A stretch of 23,031 nt of DNA from Candidatus Melainabacteria bacterium (lineage in GTDB: Bacteria > Cyanobacteriota > Vampirovibrionia > Obscuribacterales > Obscuribacteraceae), in assembly GCA_003151275.1 (NCBI GenBank), contig PLXC01000080.1, positions 1-23,031 on the forward strand, read 5' to 3'. The notes under the pieces were generated by a model. It made no database searches, was not told where the DNA came from, and was given only the letters and a program-made list of their open reading frames with translations. Position 1 is the stretch's first letter; each line of letters begins with the position of its first letter. Below, piece by piece: positions 1-9,397 of the stretch. Position numbers and translations under genes: made by a program.

Positions 1-7
1 AAAGCTG

Positions 8-23
8 CTCGGCATAATCCGAG
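8..23 (-). terminator. weak stem-loop downstream of carB
   Basis: A 5-bp inverted repeat (CTCGG and CCGAG around a 6-nt spacer) lies about 50 nt past the carB stop on the minus strand. The stem is short and the window ends before a full T-tract can be seen. A terminator role is only a possibility. I see no other gene in bases 1-70. Confidence 0.2.
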
Positions 24-70
24 GAGAGCCTATCCGTGGAATGCTAGCGCTTGATCGGATTCATGGGCGA

Positions 71-3000
71 TCAGGAAGAAAAGCCTGCTGTGCGACGGCG
101 GGTAGATGTTTCCCAGAAAGCAATGTTTCGGTGATATTCCTGAAGAGCATTGACGCTCAATGGTCCCTGCTGCAGAGCCGCGATCGCCGCAGCAGTGGCC
201 CGAGCCCCTGCCAGGGTTGTCACTACAGGAATGTTGTAATCGACGGCTGCGCGCCTGATCAGTTGGTCATCGTCGCGGGCGGTTCTACCCGATGGAATGT
301 TAATGACTAATTGAATTTCACCATTCTTTATTCGGTCGACAAGATTTGGGCGACCCTCAGATACCTTGTTTACAGGCGTTACCGGAATGCCGCCTGTCTT
401 AATAGCCGAAGATGTACCGCGCGTCGCGACAATCTCCAAACCAAGCTGATAAAGGCTCTGCGCCACTTGCACAACCTCTTGCTTGTGAATGTCAGAAACG
501 CTGATAAAGCATTTGCCTTTCGTCGGCAGAACCTGACCGGCTGCGATTTGGGCCTTGGCAAAAGCTAGACCGAACTGAGTTGCTATGCCCATCACCTCTC
601 CAGTGGAGCGCATCTCGGGACCGAGGGAAATTTGCGAGCCAGGAAAACGTTTGAACGGAATTACAACTGATTTCACCGAAACATGAGGCGGCAAAAGTCT
701 CGGAGCAATCCCTAATTCAGAAAGAGTTTTACCAGTCATTACCGCCGCCGCTAACTTAGCCCAAGGAACGCCAGTTGCTTTGGAGACGAAGGGAACTGTT
801 CTGCTGGCGCGGGGATTAACTTCGAGGATGTACAGATCGTCACCCTGCAAGGCAAACTGAATGTTCATCAAACCGATCACTTTCAACTCACGCGCTAAAT
901 CATTAGTGGCGCGACGAATTTCCTCAATAATTTTCAACGGAATCGTTTGAGTCGGCAATACACAGGTGCTGTCACCTGAGTGTATGCCTGCTTCTTCTAC
1001 GTGCTCCATGATTCCGGCAATGATTGAAGCTCTGCCGTCAGAAATTGCATCCACATCAATTTCAATTGCATTTTCAAGAAACTGATCCACTAATACAGAA
1101 AGATTCGGGTTGCTGCCGTAACCAGTCTTAAGCCAGCGTTCAAGCTCTTCTTGCTTATAGATAATTTCCATTGCCCGACCGCCAAGCACGTAACTGGGGC
1201 GAACCAGAACCGGATAACCGACCTTGGTGGCAATATCAATTGCTTCTTGCGGGCTGTGAGCGACCGCACCCGGAGGCTGACGCAGCCCCAATTTGTCGAT
1301 CAAGATGCCAAAGCGAGCCCGATCTTCAGCGATGTCGATTGACTCAGGCGAAGTGCCGAGAATTTTAAAACCGCGCGCTTCCAAGCCTTTGGCTAATTTG
1401 AGGGGAGTCTGACCACCCATCTGAACTATGATGCCTTCCGGCTTTTCAACAAGAGCGACGTTCGTCACATCTTCCAAAGTTAGTGGTTCGAAATAGAGAC
1501 GATCCGAAACGTCATAGTCGGTAGAAACTGTTTCTGGATTTGAGTTGACCATAACTGATTCAAATCCAAGCTCTCGAAGGGCAATGCTGCTGTGTACGCA
1601 ACAATAGTCGAACTCAATGCCCTGACCGATCCGATTAGGACCGCCGCCCAAAATCATGATCCGAGGTTTTGTCGATGGAGGTACTTCGGTTTCTTCGTCG
1701 TAAGTTGAGTACATGTATGGCGTGCTCGCTTCAAACTCAGCCGAGCAGGTATCGATCATCTTATAGACAGGCGCAATACTTAACTTTTGACGAAGTTCGA
1801 AAACGGCAGTCTCATCAACTTTTGGATCGGCAATCAAATTAGCCAACTGGATGTCGCTGAATCCGAGTCGTTTCAAATGAAGCAGATAATCTTTATCGAG
1901 ATCTGCCAAGGTTTTGACTTTCGCACTGAATGCTTTGGTTTCCTGAAACAACTCGAACAAATTATCCAGATACCAGGGATCGATGGATGTCAGCTCGGCA
2001 ATTTCTTCGATGGATAAGCCGGCATCGAGTGCTCCGAAAATATCGGTGATCCGATGTTGAGTTGGAACAGAAAGTCGGCGCCGCCATTCCCAAAAGTCTG
2101 CCTTGGCGCGAGAAGGCACTGCGACGAACCCAGCTAGACCAAGTTCTAAACCACGCAGCGCCTTTTGAATTGACTCTTGGAACGTTCGTCCAACTGCCAT
2201 CACTTCTCCGACTGCTTTCATCTGAGTCGTCAAAGTGGTATCAGCTCCACGGAATTTTTCAAAATTGAATCTCGGAATTTTGGTGACAACATAGTCCAGC
2301 GTCGGTTCAAACGACGCCGGAGTTGTTTTAGTGATGTCGTTTGCAATCTCGTCTAGAGTCAGACCAATTGCCAGCTTTGCTGCAATTTTGGCGATTGGAT
2401 AACCAGTCGCTTTACTGGCCAACGCCGAAGATCTTGAAACGCGAGGATTCATTTCGATGATAATGATTCTGCCTGTTTCCGGATGAACACCGAACTGAAT
2501 GTTCGAACCACCTGTTTCTACGCCGATGGCGCGAATGATTTTTATCGACGCGTCGCGCAAGGCTTGATACTCTCTGTCCGTCAGCGTCTGCACAGGTGCC
2601 ACCGTGATCGAATCACCGGTGTGCACACCCATAGGATCGAAATTTTCGATGCCGCAAATGATCACGACGTTGTCGGCGCAATCGCGCATCACTTCAAGTT
2701 CTATTTCCTTCCAACCGAGCACACTTTCTTCCAAAAGAATTTCGCTGACCGGGCTGGCAGTCAATCCTTGCCAGGCGATATCTTCCAATTCTTCCTGGTT
2801 ATAGGCAATGCCACCACCAGCGCCACCAAGAGTGAAAGCTGGTCTGATGATGATCGGAAAACCGAGGCGCGCTGCAATGTCTTTTACATCGGCGAGTTTG
2901 TGGGCGATTCCTGATTCTGGAACATCGAGCCCTATTTCGAGCATCTTGGACTTGAAAAGTTGACGGTCTTCAGCAAGCTTGATCGCTTCAATTTTGGCGC

Positions 3001-3349
3001 CAATGAGTTCAACCTTATATTCATCCAATACACCGGACTCGGCCAATTCCACCGCCACGTTCAAGGCAGTCTGCCCGCCCATGGTCGGCAAGAGAGCTTG
3101 CGGTCGCTCTTTGATGATCACTTCCCGTGCTACTTCTGCTGTTACTGGTTCGATATAGGTTCGGTCTGCCACTTCTGGATCGGTCATGATCGTGGCCGGG
3201 TTCGAGTTGATCAGGACTACTTCGTATCCCTCGTCCCTGAGCGCCTTGCAGGCTTGGCTGCCGGAATAGTCAAATTCGCAAGCCTGACCAATAGTAATAG
3301 GACCCGCGCCCAGCACGAGAATTTTTTGAATGTCGGTGCGTTTAGCCAC
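71..3349 (-). CDS. carB: carbamoyl-phosphate synthase large subunit
   Basis: The product is the synthetase subunit that makes carbamoyl phosphate from bicarbonate, ammonia released from glutamine by CarA, and two ATP, feeding arginine and pyrimidine synthesis in the cytoplasm. The 1092 residues match the usual full length (about 1070). The N-terminus has the classic start ([18 protein letters not shown]). The two homologous halves are visible: the first begins with [17 protein letters not shown] and the second near residue 564 with [16 protein letters not shown]. Each half has a paired VNSNPET- or INSNPAT-type motif and an ATP-grasp region ending in [18 protein letters not shown] or [18 protein letters not shown]. 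From about residue 945 there is an MGS-like allosteric domain. The start is GTG, with a purine-rich AGAAGAAGG just upstream. carA is not adjacent: the upstream neighbour is divergent, and only 70 bases are visible downstream. No frameshift or missing domain is seen. Confidence 0.97.
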   Translation of the reverse strand: MAKRTDIQKILVLGAGPITIGQACEFDYSGSQACKALRDEGYEVVLINSNPATIMTDPEVADRTYIEPVTAEVAREVIIKERPQALLPTMGGQTALNVAVELAESGVLDEYKVELIGAKIEAIKLAEDRQLFKSKMLEIGLDVPESGIAHKLADVKDIAARLGFPIIIRPAFTLGGAGGGIAYNQEELEDIAWQGLTASPVSEILLEESVLGWKEIELEVMRDCADNVVIICGIENFDPMGVHTGDSITVAPVQTLTDREYQALRDASIKIIRAIGVETGGSNIQFGVHPETGRIIIIEMNPRVSRSSALASKATGYPIAKIAAKLAIGLTLDEIANDITKTTPASFEPTLDYVVTKIPRFNFEKFRGADTTLTTQMKAVGEVMAVGRTFQESIQKALRGLELGLAGFVAVPSRAKADFWEWRRRLSVPTQHRITDIFGALDAGLSIEEIAELTSIDPWYLDNLFELFQETKAFSAKVKTLADLDKDYLLHLKRLGFSDIQLANLIADPKVDETAVFELRQKLSIAPVYKMIDTCSAEFEASTPYMYSTYDEETEVPPSTKPRIMILGGGPNRIGQGIEFDYCCVHSSIALRELGFESVMVNSNPETVSTDYDVSDRLYFEPLTLEDVTNVALVEKPEGIIVQMGGQTPLKLAKGLEARGFKILGTSPESIDIAEDRARFGILIDKLGLRQPPGAVAHSPQEAIDIATKVGYPVLVRPSYVLGGRAMEIIYKQEELERWLKTGYGSNPNLSVLVDQFLENAIEIDVDAISDGRASIIAGIMEHVEEAGIHSGDSTCVLPTQTIPLKIIEEIRRATNDLARELKVIGLMNIQFALQGDDLYILEVNPRASRTVPFVSKATGVPWAKLAAAVMTGKTLSELGIAPRLLPPHVSVKSVVIPFKRFPGSQISLGPEMRSTGEVMGIATQFGLAFAKAQIAAGQVLPTKGKCFISVSDIHKQEVVQVAQSLYQLGLEIVATRGTSSAIKTGGIPVTPVNKVSEGRPNLVDRIKNGEIQLVINIPSGRTARDDDQLIRRAAVDYNIPVVTTLAGARATAAAIAALQQGPLSVNALQEYHRNIAFWETSTRRRTAGFSS

Positions 3350-3351
3350 TA

Positions 3352-3396
3352 CCTTCTTCTTATATACGCGAAAAGTTGTTTGCCCGATTGATTATA
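3352..3396 (-). promoter_or_regulatory. carB: possible carB promoter (-10) and RBS
   Basis: On the minus strand a perfect TATAAT lies at 3396-3391, about 45 nt upstream of the GTG start, and AGAAGAAGG lies at 3360-3352, only 2 nt from the start codon. No good TTGACA-like -35 box appears at 16-18 nt spacing (best candidates match 2 of 6). The -10 call therefore rests on one hexamer and its position. Confidence 0.3.
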
Positions 3397-3753
3397 AGCG
3401 CTCAGTCGCCTTCAGTTCGTTCGGCTCCCACGCCCAGACCCGTGCGTTTTCATAGCCACAGCGCAGACATGCCGCGCTCCGCTCGTTGCAGCGTCCTAAA
3501 GCGGTTTTGTTTGCCCGTGCGGACATTACAGAGTGTGAACAATCGGCGAAATAACGAATCATGGAAAAAAGGTTTAGACGATCTAGCTCTGTGGTATGGC
3601 AGACGCCATGTCGATCTTCGTTTCCTTAAACTTAGGCCGATAACGTTTTAAAGAGGCCGCTTGGTTGGTAAGTGATGTCATGGAAGTTCTGGGAAATCTT
3701 CCGCTTTAGATAGTCAAGCCGCTTTATGGTATGCGCTGCAACCGTAGCGTTTT

Positions 3754-3760
3754 GGGGGGG
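3754..3760 (+). promoter_or_regulatory. G7 ribosome binding site of the hydrolase gene
   Basis: A run of seven G ends 5 nt before the ATG at 3766. It is an unusual Shine-Dalgarno form that fixes this start, and the resulting N-terminus is a good signal peptide. A similar GTTTTGGGG-rich string occurs near 9608 without a gene behind it. Confidence 0.6.
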
Positions 3761-3765
3761 AATCT

Positions 3766-4806
3766 ATGCGCGCCATTTCAAAATTTGCAGTTGCCCTTGC
3801 GACATGCACAGCACTTCTTGCGCCTCAAGCAAAAGCAGAAGTCGTCAGACACGAGAGCGCGGAAGCTCTGATCAACCGGAAGACACCGGTCTACGTTTGG
3901 CAAGATAACGCTAAAAAGCCACGAGCCGTAGCAATTGCCATTCATGGTCTAGTCATGCATGGCGGCGTCTATGATGCGCTGGCAAAGAAATTAGCCACAG
4001 ACGGCATTATTGTCATCGCACCTGATTTAAGAGGGTTCGGACGGTGGCAAGGCAGCCAAAACAAGCAAGGCGGTCTGAACTATGGCAAGAGCCAAAGGGA
4101 TGTTGGTGAGTTGGTGGAAGCGGCCAAAGCGCGTTATCCCAATTTGCCTCTCTTCTGCATCGGCGAAAGTCTTGGCGCCGGAATAGCAATGCACGTTGCC
4201 ATTGATCATCCCGGACTGGTTGACGGTCTCATCCTTTCGAGCCCTGCATTGAAGCACAGATCGTTTGTTGGACCGATGTTGAGCGAAGCGCCGGCCTTCT
4301 TAATAGATATGCGCAAAAAGGTCGACCTTGCTCCATACATCAAGAAATTTGCATCTGACGATCCGCGCATAATCGCAGAAAGTCTTGCCGATCCTCTTGT
4401 CACGAAGCGCATGACCACTTGGGAATTAGTGCGCAGCATCAATTGCATGCGACCAAATTTGCACTACGCAAAACGAATTCCTGCAAACATTCCCCTTTTG
4501 GTGATTCAAGGAAACAAAGACAGAATGCTGAAAAGCAATGCTGTTGTGCAGTTGCTGGCGAGAGCAAAATCGAAGGATCAAACGGTTCGTTGGTTCAACG
4601 ATCGTGGACATTTGTTGCTCGAGACTGCTTACCTAAGACCTGAAACCGTGGACACGGTGAGCGGATGGTTGCAGGAACACATTGATGATGCGCAGCTGAC
4701 GACTCAAGTTTCGATTTCGGAAGAGAGCACTGGCAGCACGAGCATCCTTGCCGGCACCTACGCAGAGCAGGGCTTAGCCAGCGATATCATCGGCTCGACA
4801 AACTAG
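3766..4806 (+). CDS. exported alpha/beta hydrolase (lysophospholipase/monoacylglycerol lipase-like)
   Basis: The protein has 346 aa. The first 24 residues form a signal peptide (basic MRAISK, hydrophobic AVALATCTALLA, cleavage probably after AKA), so it should act outside the cytoplasmic membrane. The alpha/beta hydrolase fold is clear: an HG oxyanion motif at residues 60-61, APDLRGFG around 85-92, a nucleophile elbow GESLG with Ser135, a catalytic acid in GNKD (Asp252), and a histidine in RGH (His282). The arrangement and the helical cap between about 165 and 235 resemble the serine aminopeptidase S33/PldB lysophospholipase group (Hydrolase_4). The substrate is probably a lipid ester or acylglycerol, but this cannot be fixed from sequence. 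A Ser/Thr-rich tail of about 40 residues follows the fold. The gene stands alone, divergent from carB and convergent with the protease gene, with a gap of about 50 nt and no clear terminator. Confidence 0.88.
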   Translation: MRAISKFAVALATCTALLAPQAKAEVVRHESAEALINRKTPVYVWQDNAKKPRAVAIAIHGLVMHGGVYDALAKKLATDGIIVIAPDLRGFGRWQGSQNKQGGLNYGKSQRDVGELVEAAKARYPNLPLFCIGESLGAGIAMHVAIDHPGLVDGLILSSPALKHRSFVGPMLSEAPAFLIDMRKKVDLAPYIKKFASDDPRIIAESLADPLVTKRMTTWELVRSINCMRPNLHYAKRIPANIPLLVIQGNKDRMLKSNAVVQLLARAKSKDQTVRWFNDRGHLLLETAYLRPETVDTVSGWLQEHIDDAQLTTQVSISEESTGSTSILAGTYAEQGLASDIIGSTN

Positions 4807-4857
4807 TGCCGATATTCTGCCACCAGAGTCGATACCACGTCGTGAGACTTGGCGTGA

Positions 4858-5862
4858 CTAGTTAGGGCCGCGATCCAAGATCTTCGCTAGATCGGACCAT
4901 GATGTCCCACTGACAGGCGCTGGCGTGTATTGAGTTTCCGCTCTAGCGTTGGACGGAGAATAGTAGTTTTGAGATGAGTTATAAGTAGCGTAGCTCCGAT
5001 TTGGCTGAGTGGAATAATAATTCGAAACGGCTGCATCGCTCTGCAGCGACAGGCCAAATTGAGACCCCGTATTGCTCGCCATTCTCATTCTCTGGGTCGA
5101 GCTAAGCAATCTATAAAGGTCCTCAACCGGTGTAGCGTCCCCTTTAGTGCCGGTTGTAGTACCAATGTCCATCACACCGACGACCTGGAAGCTGTCATTG
5201 AACATCGGTCCGCCAGAAATACCCTGGTCAGCATTCATGTTGCTCTCTATAGAGGTCCGGTTTGGATCCTCGCCAGGCATCAATCCACCCTTCAGGCTGC
5301 CAACAATGTCGCCAAAGCGCCTGTAGGACTGGAAGCCACCGGGCGCCCAGTTAAACCCGCCTGCGGACATATACATCTTTTGCTCCCCGGCTGGGAAGCC
5401 GAGGGCGATAGTGGCGGCGCCAGTCTCCATTTGACTGGAGGTCGCTAGTTGAACAGGTTGGAAACGCTCATTAGGATTACTGTTCAGCTTGAGCAGGGCC
5501 AGATCAGTGCGCTGGTCAACAGCGTCAATGCTGGCTGAGTAAGTTGTCTGCCCAATCTTGACGCGAATGCTGTTGGCGCCTTGGACGACATGATAATCGG
5601 TGGCCACTTCACCATCAGATGTGACTACAAAGCCAGAGCCGACACTGCCGGTAGGAGTTCCGCTTGCATCCGTACCTTTCACAGCCTCGATACGAGCGAC
5701 ACTTTTACTTGCTTCCTGGTACTGGCCGACCAGATTCATGCTGCTTGGATAGGCAGTTGCATCATTAGGATCTAGCGGCTGACCGACTCGCAGCGTTGGT
5801 ATGCGCGTGTAACCGTCACCTGCCGGCACGTTCGAAGACAAAGAGTAATTCTCAAATGGCAT
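4858..5862 (-). CDS. trypsin-like serine protease (S1C/HtrA-like fold, no PDZ)
   Basis: The protein has 334 aa. A chymotrypsin-fold peptidase core spans about residues 50-260. The triad is visible as DYHVV (His91), RTDLALLKL (Asp120) and GISGGP (Ser216). The last motif has Ile where Asn is usual (GNSGGP). GSGFVVTSDG before the His and the TDLALLKL motif point to the HtrA/Do-like Trypsin_2 group. The usual PDZ domain is missing: after about residue 262 there is only a Tyr/Ser/Asn/Gln-rich low-complexity tail. The N-terminal 45 residues are polar and rich in Pro, Asp and Ser, with no signal peptide or membrane anchor from this start, so the location is uncertain. The ribosome site before the ATG is weak. 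The gene lies 86 nt downstream of the carbonic anhydrase-like gene on the same strand and may be co-transcribed with it. Substrate unknown. Confidence 0.85.
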   Translation of the reverse strand: MPFENYSLSSNVPAGDGYTRIPTLRVGQPLDPNDATAYPSSMNLVGQYQEASKSVARIEAVKGTDASGTPTGSVGSGFVVTSDGEVATDYHVVQGANSIRVKIGQTTYSASIDAVDQRTDLALLKLNSNPNERFQPVQLATSSQMETGAATIALGFPAGEQKMYMSAGGFNWAPGGFQSYRRFGDIVGSLKGGLMPGEDPNRTSIESNMNADQGISGGPMFNDSFQVVGVMDIGTTTGTKGDATPVEDLYRLLSSTQRMRMASNTGSQFGLSLQSDAAVSNYYSTQPNRSYATYNSSQNYYSPSNARAETQYTPAPVSGTSWSDLAKILDRGPN

Positions 5863-5948
5863 TTGTTTTCAAGGAAAGGGACTTCCACGCTCTATTAAAC
5901 GCGGAACGCCCCGAATAATCGATGGGGAAAGCACGAATGCCGGCGCGC

Positions 5949-6470
5949 TTACTCTACTTTTAATGTCATGCCGCGGTAGATGCCGGAGTAGTGGAGGTAG
6001 TTCTGCCAACCTCTATCTATCTTGTGGCGGTCATCGTCCGTGACCTGCCTCACCACTTTGGCGGGCACGCCCATAGCTAGGCTGCCTGCGGGTATCTGAG
6101 ATCCAGGGGCGACAACTGCGCCGGCCGCAATAATGGAGCCAGCCCCAACCACTGCCCCATCCAAAACAACCGCGCCCATCGAAATCAGGCAGTCTGCTTC
6201 AACCCGGCAACCGTGAAGAATCGCTCCGTGTCCAACAGTCACCCTGTCGCCGACGAACAGTCCATGCTTATTGGTGACATGCAGTAAGCATCCATCCTGG
6301 ATATTAGTGTTCATGCCGATGTCTATGCGATTGATATCTGCACGTACAACTGTATGAAACCAGATGCTGGAGCCTTCACCGATGTGTGTGCGCCCGATGA
6401 TCACCGCGGTCGGAGCGACAAAAACGCTTTCCGGAACGTCCGGATGAAAATTTTCAAAAGGAAAAAGCAT
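5949..6470 (-). CDS. gamma-class carbonic anhydrase-like hexapeptide-repeat protein
   Basis: The protein has 173 aa, the usual length for the CamH/YrdA/PaaY group of left-handed beta-helix proteins. Hexapeptide turns (V/I-G-x-x-x) run through about residues 17-140. The three zinc-type histidines are present: His64 in LLHVT, then His81 and His86 in VGHGAILHG. Arg43 and Asp45 in VVRAD and Gln58-Asp59 in NIQDG, conserved in gamma carbonic anhydrases, are also present. The acidic loop carrying the proton-shuttle Glu of archaeal Cam is absent, as in CamH-type members. Such proteins form trimers with metal at the subunit interfaces. Family membership is clear, but carbonic anhydrase activity is not assured, because many homologues are inactive in assays. 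A cytoplasmic location is likely. It is divergent from the 100-aa protein gene and upstream of the protease gene. Confidence 0.9.
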   Translation of the reverse strand: MLFPFENFHPDVPESVFVAPTAVIIGRTHIGEGSSIWFHTVVRADINRIDIGMNTNIQDGCLLHVTNKHGLFVGDRVTVGHGAILHGCRVEADCLISMGAVVLDGAVVGAGSIIAAGAVVAPGSQIPAGSLAMGVPAKVVRQVTDDDRHKIDRGWQNYLHYSGIYRGMTLKVE

Positions 6471-6574
6471 GTCCTAAAGTCTACCGTCGAAATACATCCT
6501 CGTCGAATCATGAGGTTCATATAGTCGGTTATTCCAGGTTTATAAATTGCCAAGATGTTAAAATTAAACCTGAC

Positions 6575-6584
6575 AGGGAGGGAG
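6575..6584 (+). promoter_or_regulatory. strong purine-rich RBS fixing the start at 6591
   Basis: AGGGAGGGAG ends 6 nt before the ATG-ATG pair at 6591. The upstream in-frame ATG at 6555 has no ribosome site and would put this element inside the coding sequence, so 6591 is preferred. Confidence 0.7.
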
Positions 6585-6590
6585 AGCCGA

Positions 6591-6893
6591 ATGATGCCCG
6601 TGTACGATCAACCCATGCGTAAGTTACTAGGAGTTCTATCTCCGACCATTTCGTGGCTTAACGAAAAAGGGTCGGTAGATGTCGGTGCAGTTCCGGATAG
6701 CCACCTCGAAGCCATCAAGCAGCTGGAAAGAATCGGTGTTGTGCACAAGCGCAACAATCGCTGCTATGAACTTCAAAAGATTCGCTTGAAGAAACTGCTC
6801 GGAAATCTTGGCATTGACCAGCTAGTAGCAACTGAGCCGGACGCAACCGTCGAACCAATTCTTGACGCAGCACTGTCGACTGATTTGAATTAG
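6591..6893 (+). CDS. small conserved-looking protein, possible winged-helix fold
   Basis: The protein has 100 aa from the ATG behind a strong ribosome site. I do not recognise the family. The visible pattern is a first helix (MRKLLGVLSPTISWLNEKG), a short strand, a second helix (SHLEAIKQLERIGVV), a basic hairpin-like stretch (HKRNNRCYEL) and a third basic helix (QKIRLKKLLGNLGI), then an acidic Ala-rich tail. This order is compatible with a winged helix-turn-helix domain with a basic wing, so DNA or RNA binding is an inference. It lies 86 nt before mutS2 on the same strand and may share its transcript. There is no membrane segment. The function is open. Confidence 0.72.
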   Translation: MMPVYDQPMRKLLGVLSPTISWLNEKGSVDVGAVPDSHLEAIKQLERIGVVHKRNNRCYELQKIRLKKLLGNLGIDQLVATEPDATVEPILDAALSTDLN

Positions 6894-6979
6894 TTTCATT
6901 TTAGGCAGTCTGTTATAGAAGTGAAAACTTCGTTTACACACGTAGCGCGTTGCAGATCAAGCAGCGAGCGAAGCGCGGT

Positions 6980-9397
6980 ATGAACGATATACACGACATA
7001 CAATATCGAACTCTTCGGGCACTCGAGTGGGAGCGCCTGAAGAGTTTTGTTGCCGCAGAAGCGAGCAGCCAAGGTGGAAAAGAGCAATGCCACAGCTTGC
7101 CGCTGGTGTCTGCCCAATCTGAAATTGAACAGTTGTTGGACGAAACCAAAGAAGCGGTGTACCTCTTCGAGGCTCGCAGTGGCATTTCGGCAACAGGCTT
7201 GCCTGATTTGCGTGACACTTTGGAAAGGCTTGAAGTGGGCGCTGCTTTATCCGGCGATGAACTACTAGCTATTCGCTCGACTTTAACTGTTGGAAAAAAG
7301 TTTCGTGCCAGCCTGTCCTTACTTGCAGTTGAGTCCTTTCCTAGATTAACAGCCTATGTGAGTGGACTTCCGCAAGCGGAGAAATTGGTTCAAGAAATCG
7401 AGACTGCCATCGACGATGGTGGCAACGTGAGAGACGAGGCGAGTTCTCTTTTAAGAAGTTTGCGTCGCGATGTGCAAAAGATAGATGCCACTATCAAGGA
7501 AACATTGCTGCGCATCATCCACTCGTCAACTCAATCAAAAGCCCTAACAGAGCCGCTTTATACACATCGGAATGGGCGTTATGTTTTGCCTGTAAATTCG
7601 AGCATGCGTTCTGTTATTAATGGAATTGTGCATGACAGTTCGGCGTCAGGTCTCACCGTATACGTGGAACCAATTGCAGTCCTTGAATTATCGAACAAGC
7701 TGCGTCTCAAAGAAACCGAGATCGAACGAGAAATCGCCAGAATTTTAGACGAACTCTCTCGTTCGGCCTCAAGTCATTTTTCCGAAGTGGACAACAATTA
7801 TTCGACAAGCGTCCAGTTGGATACGATTATGGCACGCGCCCGCGTTGCCCTTAAGTACAAAGGTCAGCGCCCCGAGTTATCAAAGAATGAAAGTTTCAAT
7901 CTCTTAGGTGCACGCCATCCACTTTTAGTTTTGCAAGATTCGACAAAAAGTGTAGTTCCGAATGACATCAGATTAGGTGGCAATGACGGCAACACATTGG
8001 TGATTACCGGACCGAACACGGGCGGTAAAACAGTGCTGTTGAAAACATTGGGGATATTTTCTCTTATGCTACGAGCCGGGCTGCTGCTGCCAGTTTCAGC
8101 AGGCTCGACCGCAGCAATCTTTACTAACGTATGCGCAGATATCGGAGACGAACAATCACTGGAACAAAGTTTGTCGACGTTCTCATCGCACATGAAAAAC
8201 ATCGTAGAAATTGTTGACCAATGTGGCCCCGGCTGGTTGATCCTGCTGGATGAAGTTGGTGCTGGAACGGATCCTCGTGAGGGGGCTGCTCTCGCCCGCG
8301 CTGTTTTGGAGTATTTAAATAATTCAGGCGCGGTTACGATTTCGACCACCCATTATGGCGTATTGAAAACGCTTGCCTACACGGAAAGGGGGTTCGTCAA
8401 TGGAAGTTTGGATTTCGACGAACAAACTTTGTCCCCTACATACAGATTGAGATTGGGAATACCAGGTAGTTCCAAAGCGACCACCATTGCCAAACGACTG
8501 GGTTTAAATGCGTCTGTCATCGAACGTGCATGCGAGCTAGTTGAGGTGCACGATCAAGATTTGCAACGCACCATTGATCAGCTCGAGGTCAAATTGCGTC
8601 AGGCTTCGGTTCGAGAAGAAGAAGCTCAACGCGCTCAGCAACAAGCGGAAGAATTGCGACGTATTGCCGAGGAGCAAATGCGAAAAGCAGAAGTAGAATC
8701 GGTTTCATTACGCCAAAAACACGTCAGCGACATCGAATCAGATTATAAATTAGGTAGAGACTATATAAAACATTTGATTGCTGATTTGCAAAAGCAACCT
8801 AGCATAAGCAAAGCGCAAAAAGCACAACAAGATTTAGAGAAGGTGCGAGACGAGCTTGGCTGGAAAGCTGCACCACAAGCAGATCACGGACCGGCGATCG
8901 CGGTCGGTCAAACTGTCAAAGTATTGTCGCTAAACCAGCGTGGGATAGTGGCAGACGTTCCATCCGAAGCACTTAAAAATAGCGAAGTACCGATTATGGT
9001 GCGCTGCGGCAACCTCAAAATAAAAGTTCCAGTGTCTGATTTGGAAATTATTGGCTACGAACGTCCTCAAAAAATTCATCAAAACAAGCAAAAACAAAAA
9101 GAAGTAACACCTGGACCTCGCACTAAAAGTGGTACCATCGATGTTTTCGTGCGCACATCGGCGAACACTCTCGACCTGCGTGGAAAGCGAGTTGAAGACG
9201 CCCTGAGTAGTCTCGATCGATTTCTAGACGAAAATCTTTTGAACGGTGTCAGTCCACTAATGATCATTCATGGGCACGGTACTGGCGCCATGAAAAGTGC
9301 TGTGCGCGATTATCTAAACAACTCGGAACACAGAGGTTCGTTTCGCCCGGGCGAAGTATACGAAGGTGGCGACGGCGTCACAATGGTTAGTTTATAA
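6980..9397 (+). CDS. mutS2: MutS2 family ATPase with C-terminal Smr domain
   Basis: The protein has 805 aa from ATG 6980, close to the family norm of about 780. The order of domains is typical. An N-terminal core/clamp region with long helices covers about 1-320. Then comes the ABC-type ATPase: Walker A GPNTGGKT at about 344-351, an ABC signature-like SLEQSLSTFSSHM at about 393-405, Walker B ILLDEVGAGTD at about 421-431, and an H-loop STTHYG at about 455-460. A charged coiled coil follows (about 520-640), then a KOW-like segment. The C-terminal Smr nuclease domain has LDLRG and HGHGTGAMK. MutS2 lacks the mismatch-recognition domain of MutS. Known members suppress recombination or act on collided ribosomes through Smr. 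A TTG at 6950 could add 10 residues, but neither start has a strong ribosome site, and MNDIHDIQ fits the family start better. Confidence 0.95.
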   Translation: MNDIHDIQYRTLRALEWERLKSFVAAEASSQGGKEQCHSLPLVSAQSEIEQLLDETKEAVYLFEARSGISATGLPDLRDTLERLEVGAALSGDELLAIRSTLTVGKKFRASLSLLAVESFPRLTAYVSGLPQAEKLVQEIETAIDDGGNVRDEASSLLRSLRRDVQKIDATIKETLLRIIHSSTQSKALTEPLYTHRNGRYVLPVNSSMRSVINGIVHDSSASGLTVYVEPIAVLELSNKLRLKETEIEREIARILDELSRSASSHFSEVDNNYSTSVQLDTIMARARVALKYKGQRPELSKNESFNLLGARHPLLVLQDSTKSVVPNDIRLGGNDGNTLVITGPNTGGKTVLLKTLGIFSLMLRAGLLLPVSAGSTAAIFTNVCADIGDEQSLEQSLSTFSSHMKNIVEIVDQCGPGWLILLDEVGAGTDPREGAALARAVLEYLNNSGAVTISTTHYGVLKTLAYTERGFVNGSLDFDEQTLSPTYRLRLGIPGSSKATTIAKRLGLNASVIERACELVEVHDQDLQRTIDQLEVKLRQASVREEEAQRAQQQAEELRRIAEEQMRKAEVESVSLRQKHVSDIESDYKLGRDYIKHLIADLQKQPSISKAQKAQQDLEKVRDELGWKAAPQADHGPAIAVGQTVKVLSLNQRGIVADVPSEALKNSEVPIMVRCGNLKIKVPVSDLEIIGYERPQKIHQNKQKQKEVTPGPRTKSGTIDVFVRTSANTLDLRGKRVEDALSSLDRFLDENLLNGVSPLMIIHGHGTGAMKSAVRDYLNNSEHRGSFRPGEVYEGGDGVTMVSL

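Larger units (their letters stand above)
3350..3765. other. 416-bp divergent intergenic region
   Basis: This gap lies between carB (-) and the hydrolase gene (+). It must hold both promoters. Apart from the carB TATAAT and the poly-G ribosome site of the hydrolase I see little. There is a weak 5-bp inverted repeat (GGAAG/CTTCC) near 3681-3702. An open frame at 3376-3651 has low-complexity Ser/Arg composition, no ribosome site and no recognisable family, so I do not call it. No tRNA or riboswitch is recognised. Confidence 0.5.

Noticed and set aside
2501..2530. GTTCGAACC string resembling a tRNA T-arm
   Set aside because: It lies inside the conserved carB coding frame, with no acceptor or anticodon stems around it.
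3376..3651. 91-codon plus-strand frame in the carB-hydrolase gap
   Set aside because: No ribosome site, Ser/Arg-rich low-complexity translation, no recognisable motif, and it overlaps the presumed carB promoter region.
6555..6590. Upstream ATG for the 100-aa protein
   Set aside because: It has no Shine-Dalgarno site and would place the strong AGGGAGGGAG element inside the gene. The ATG at 6591 has ideal spacing.
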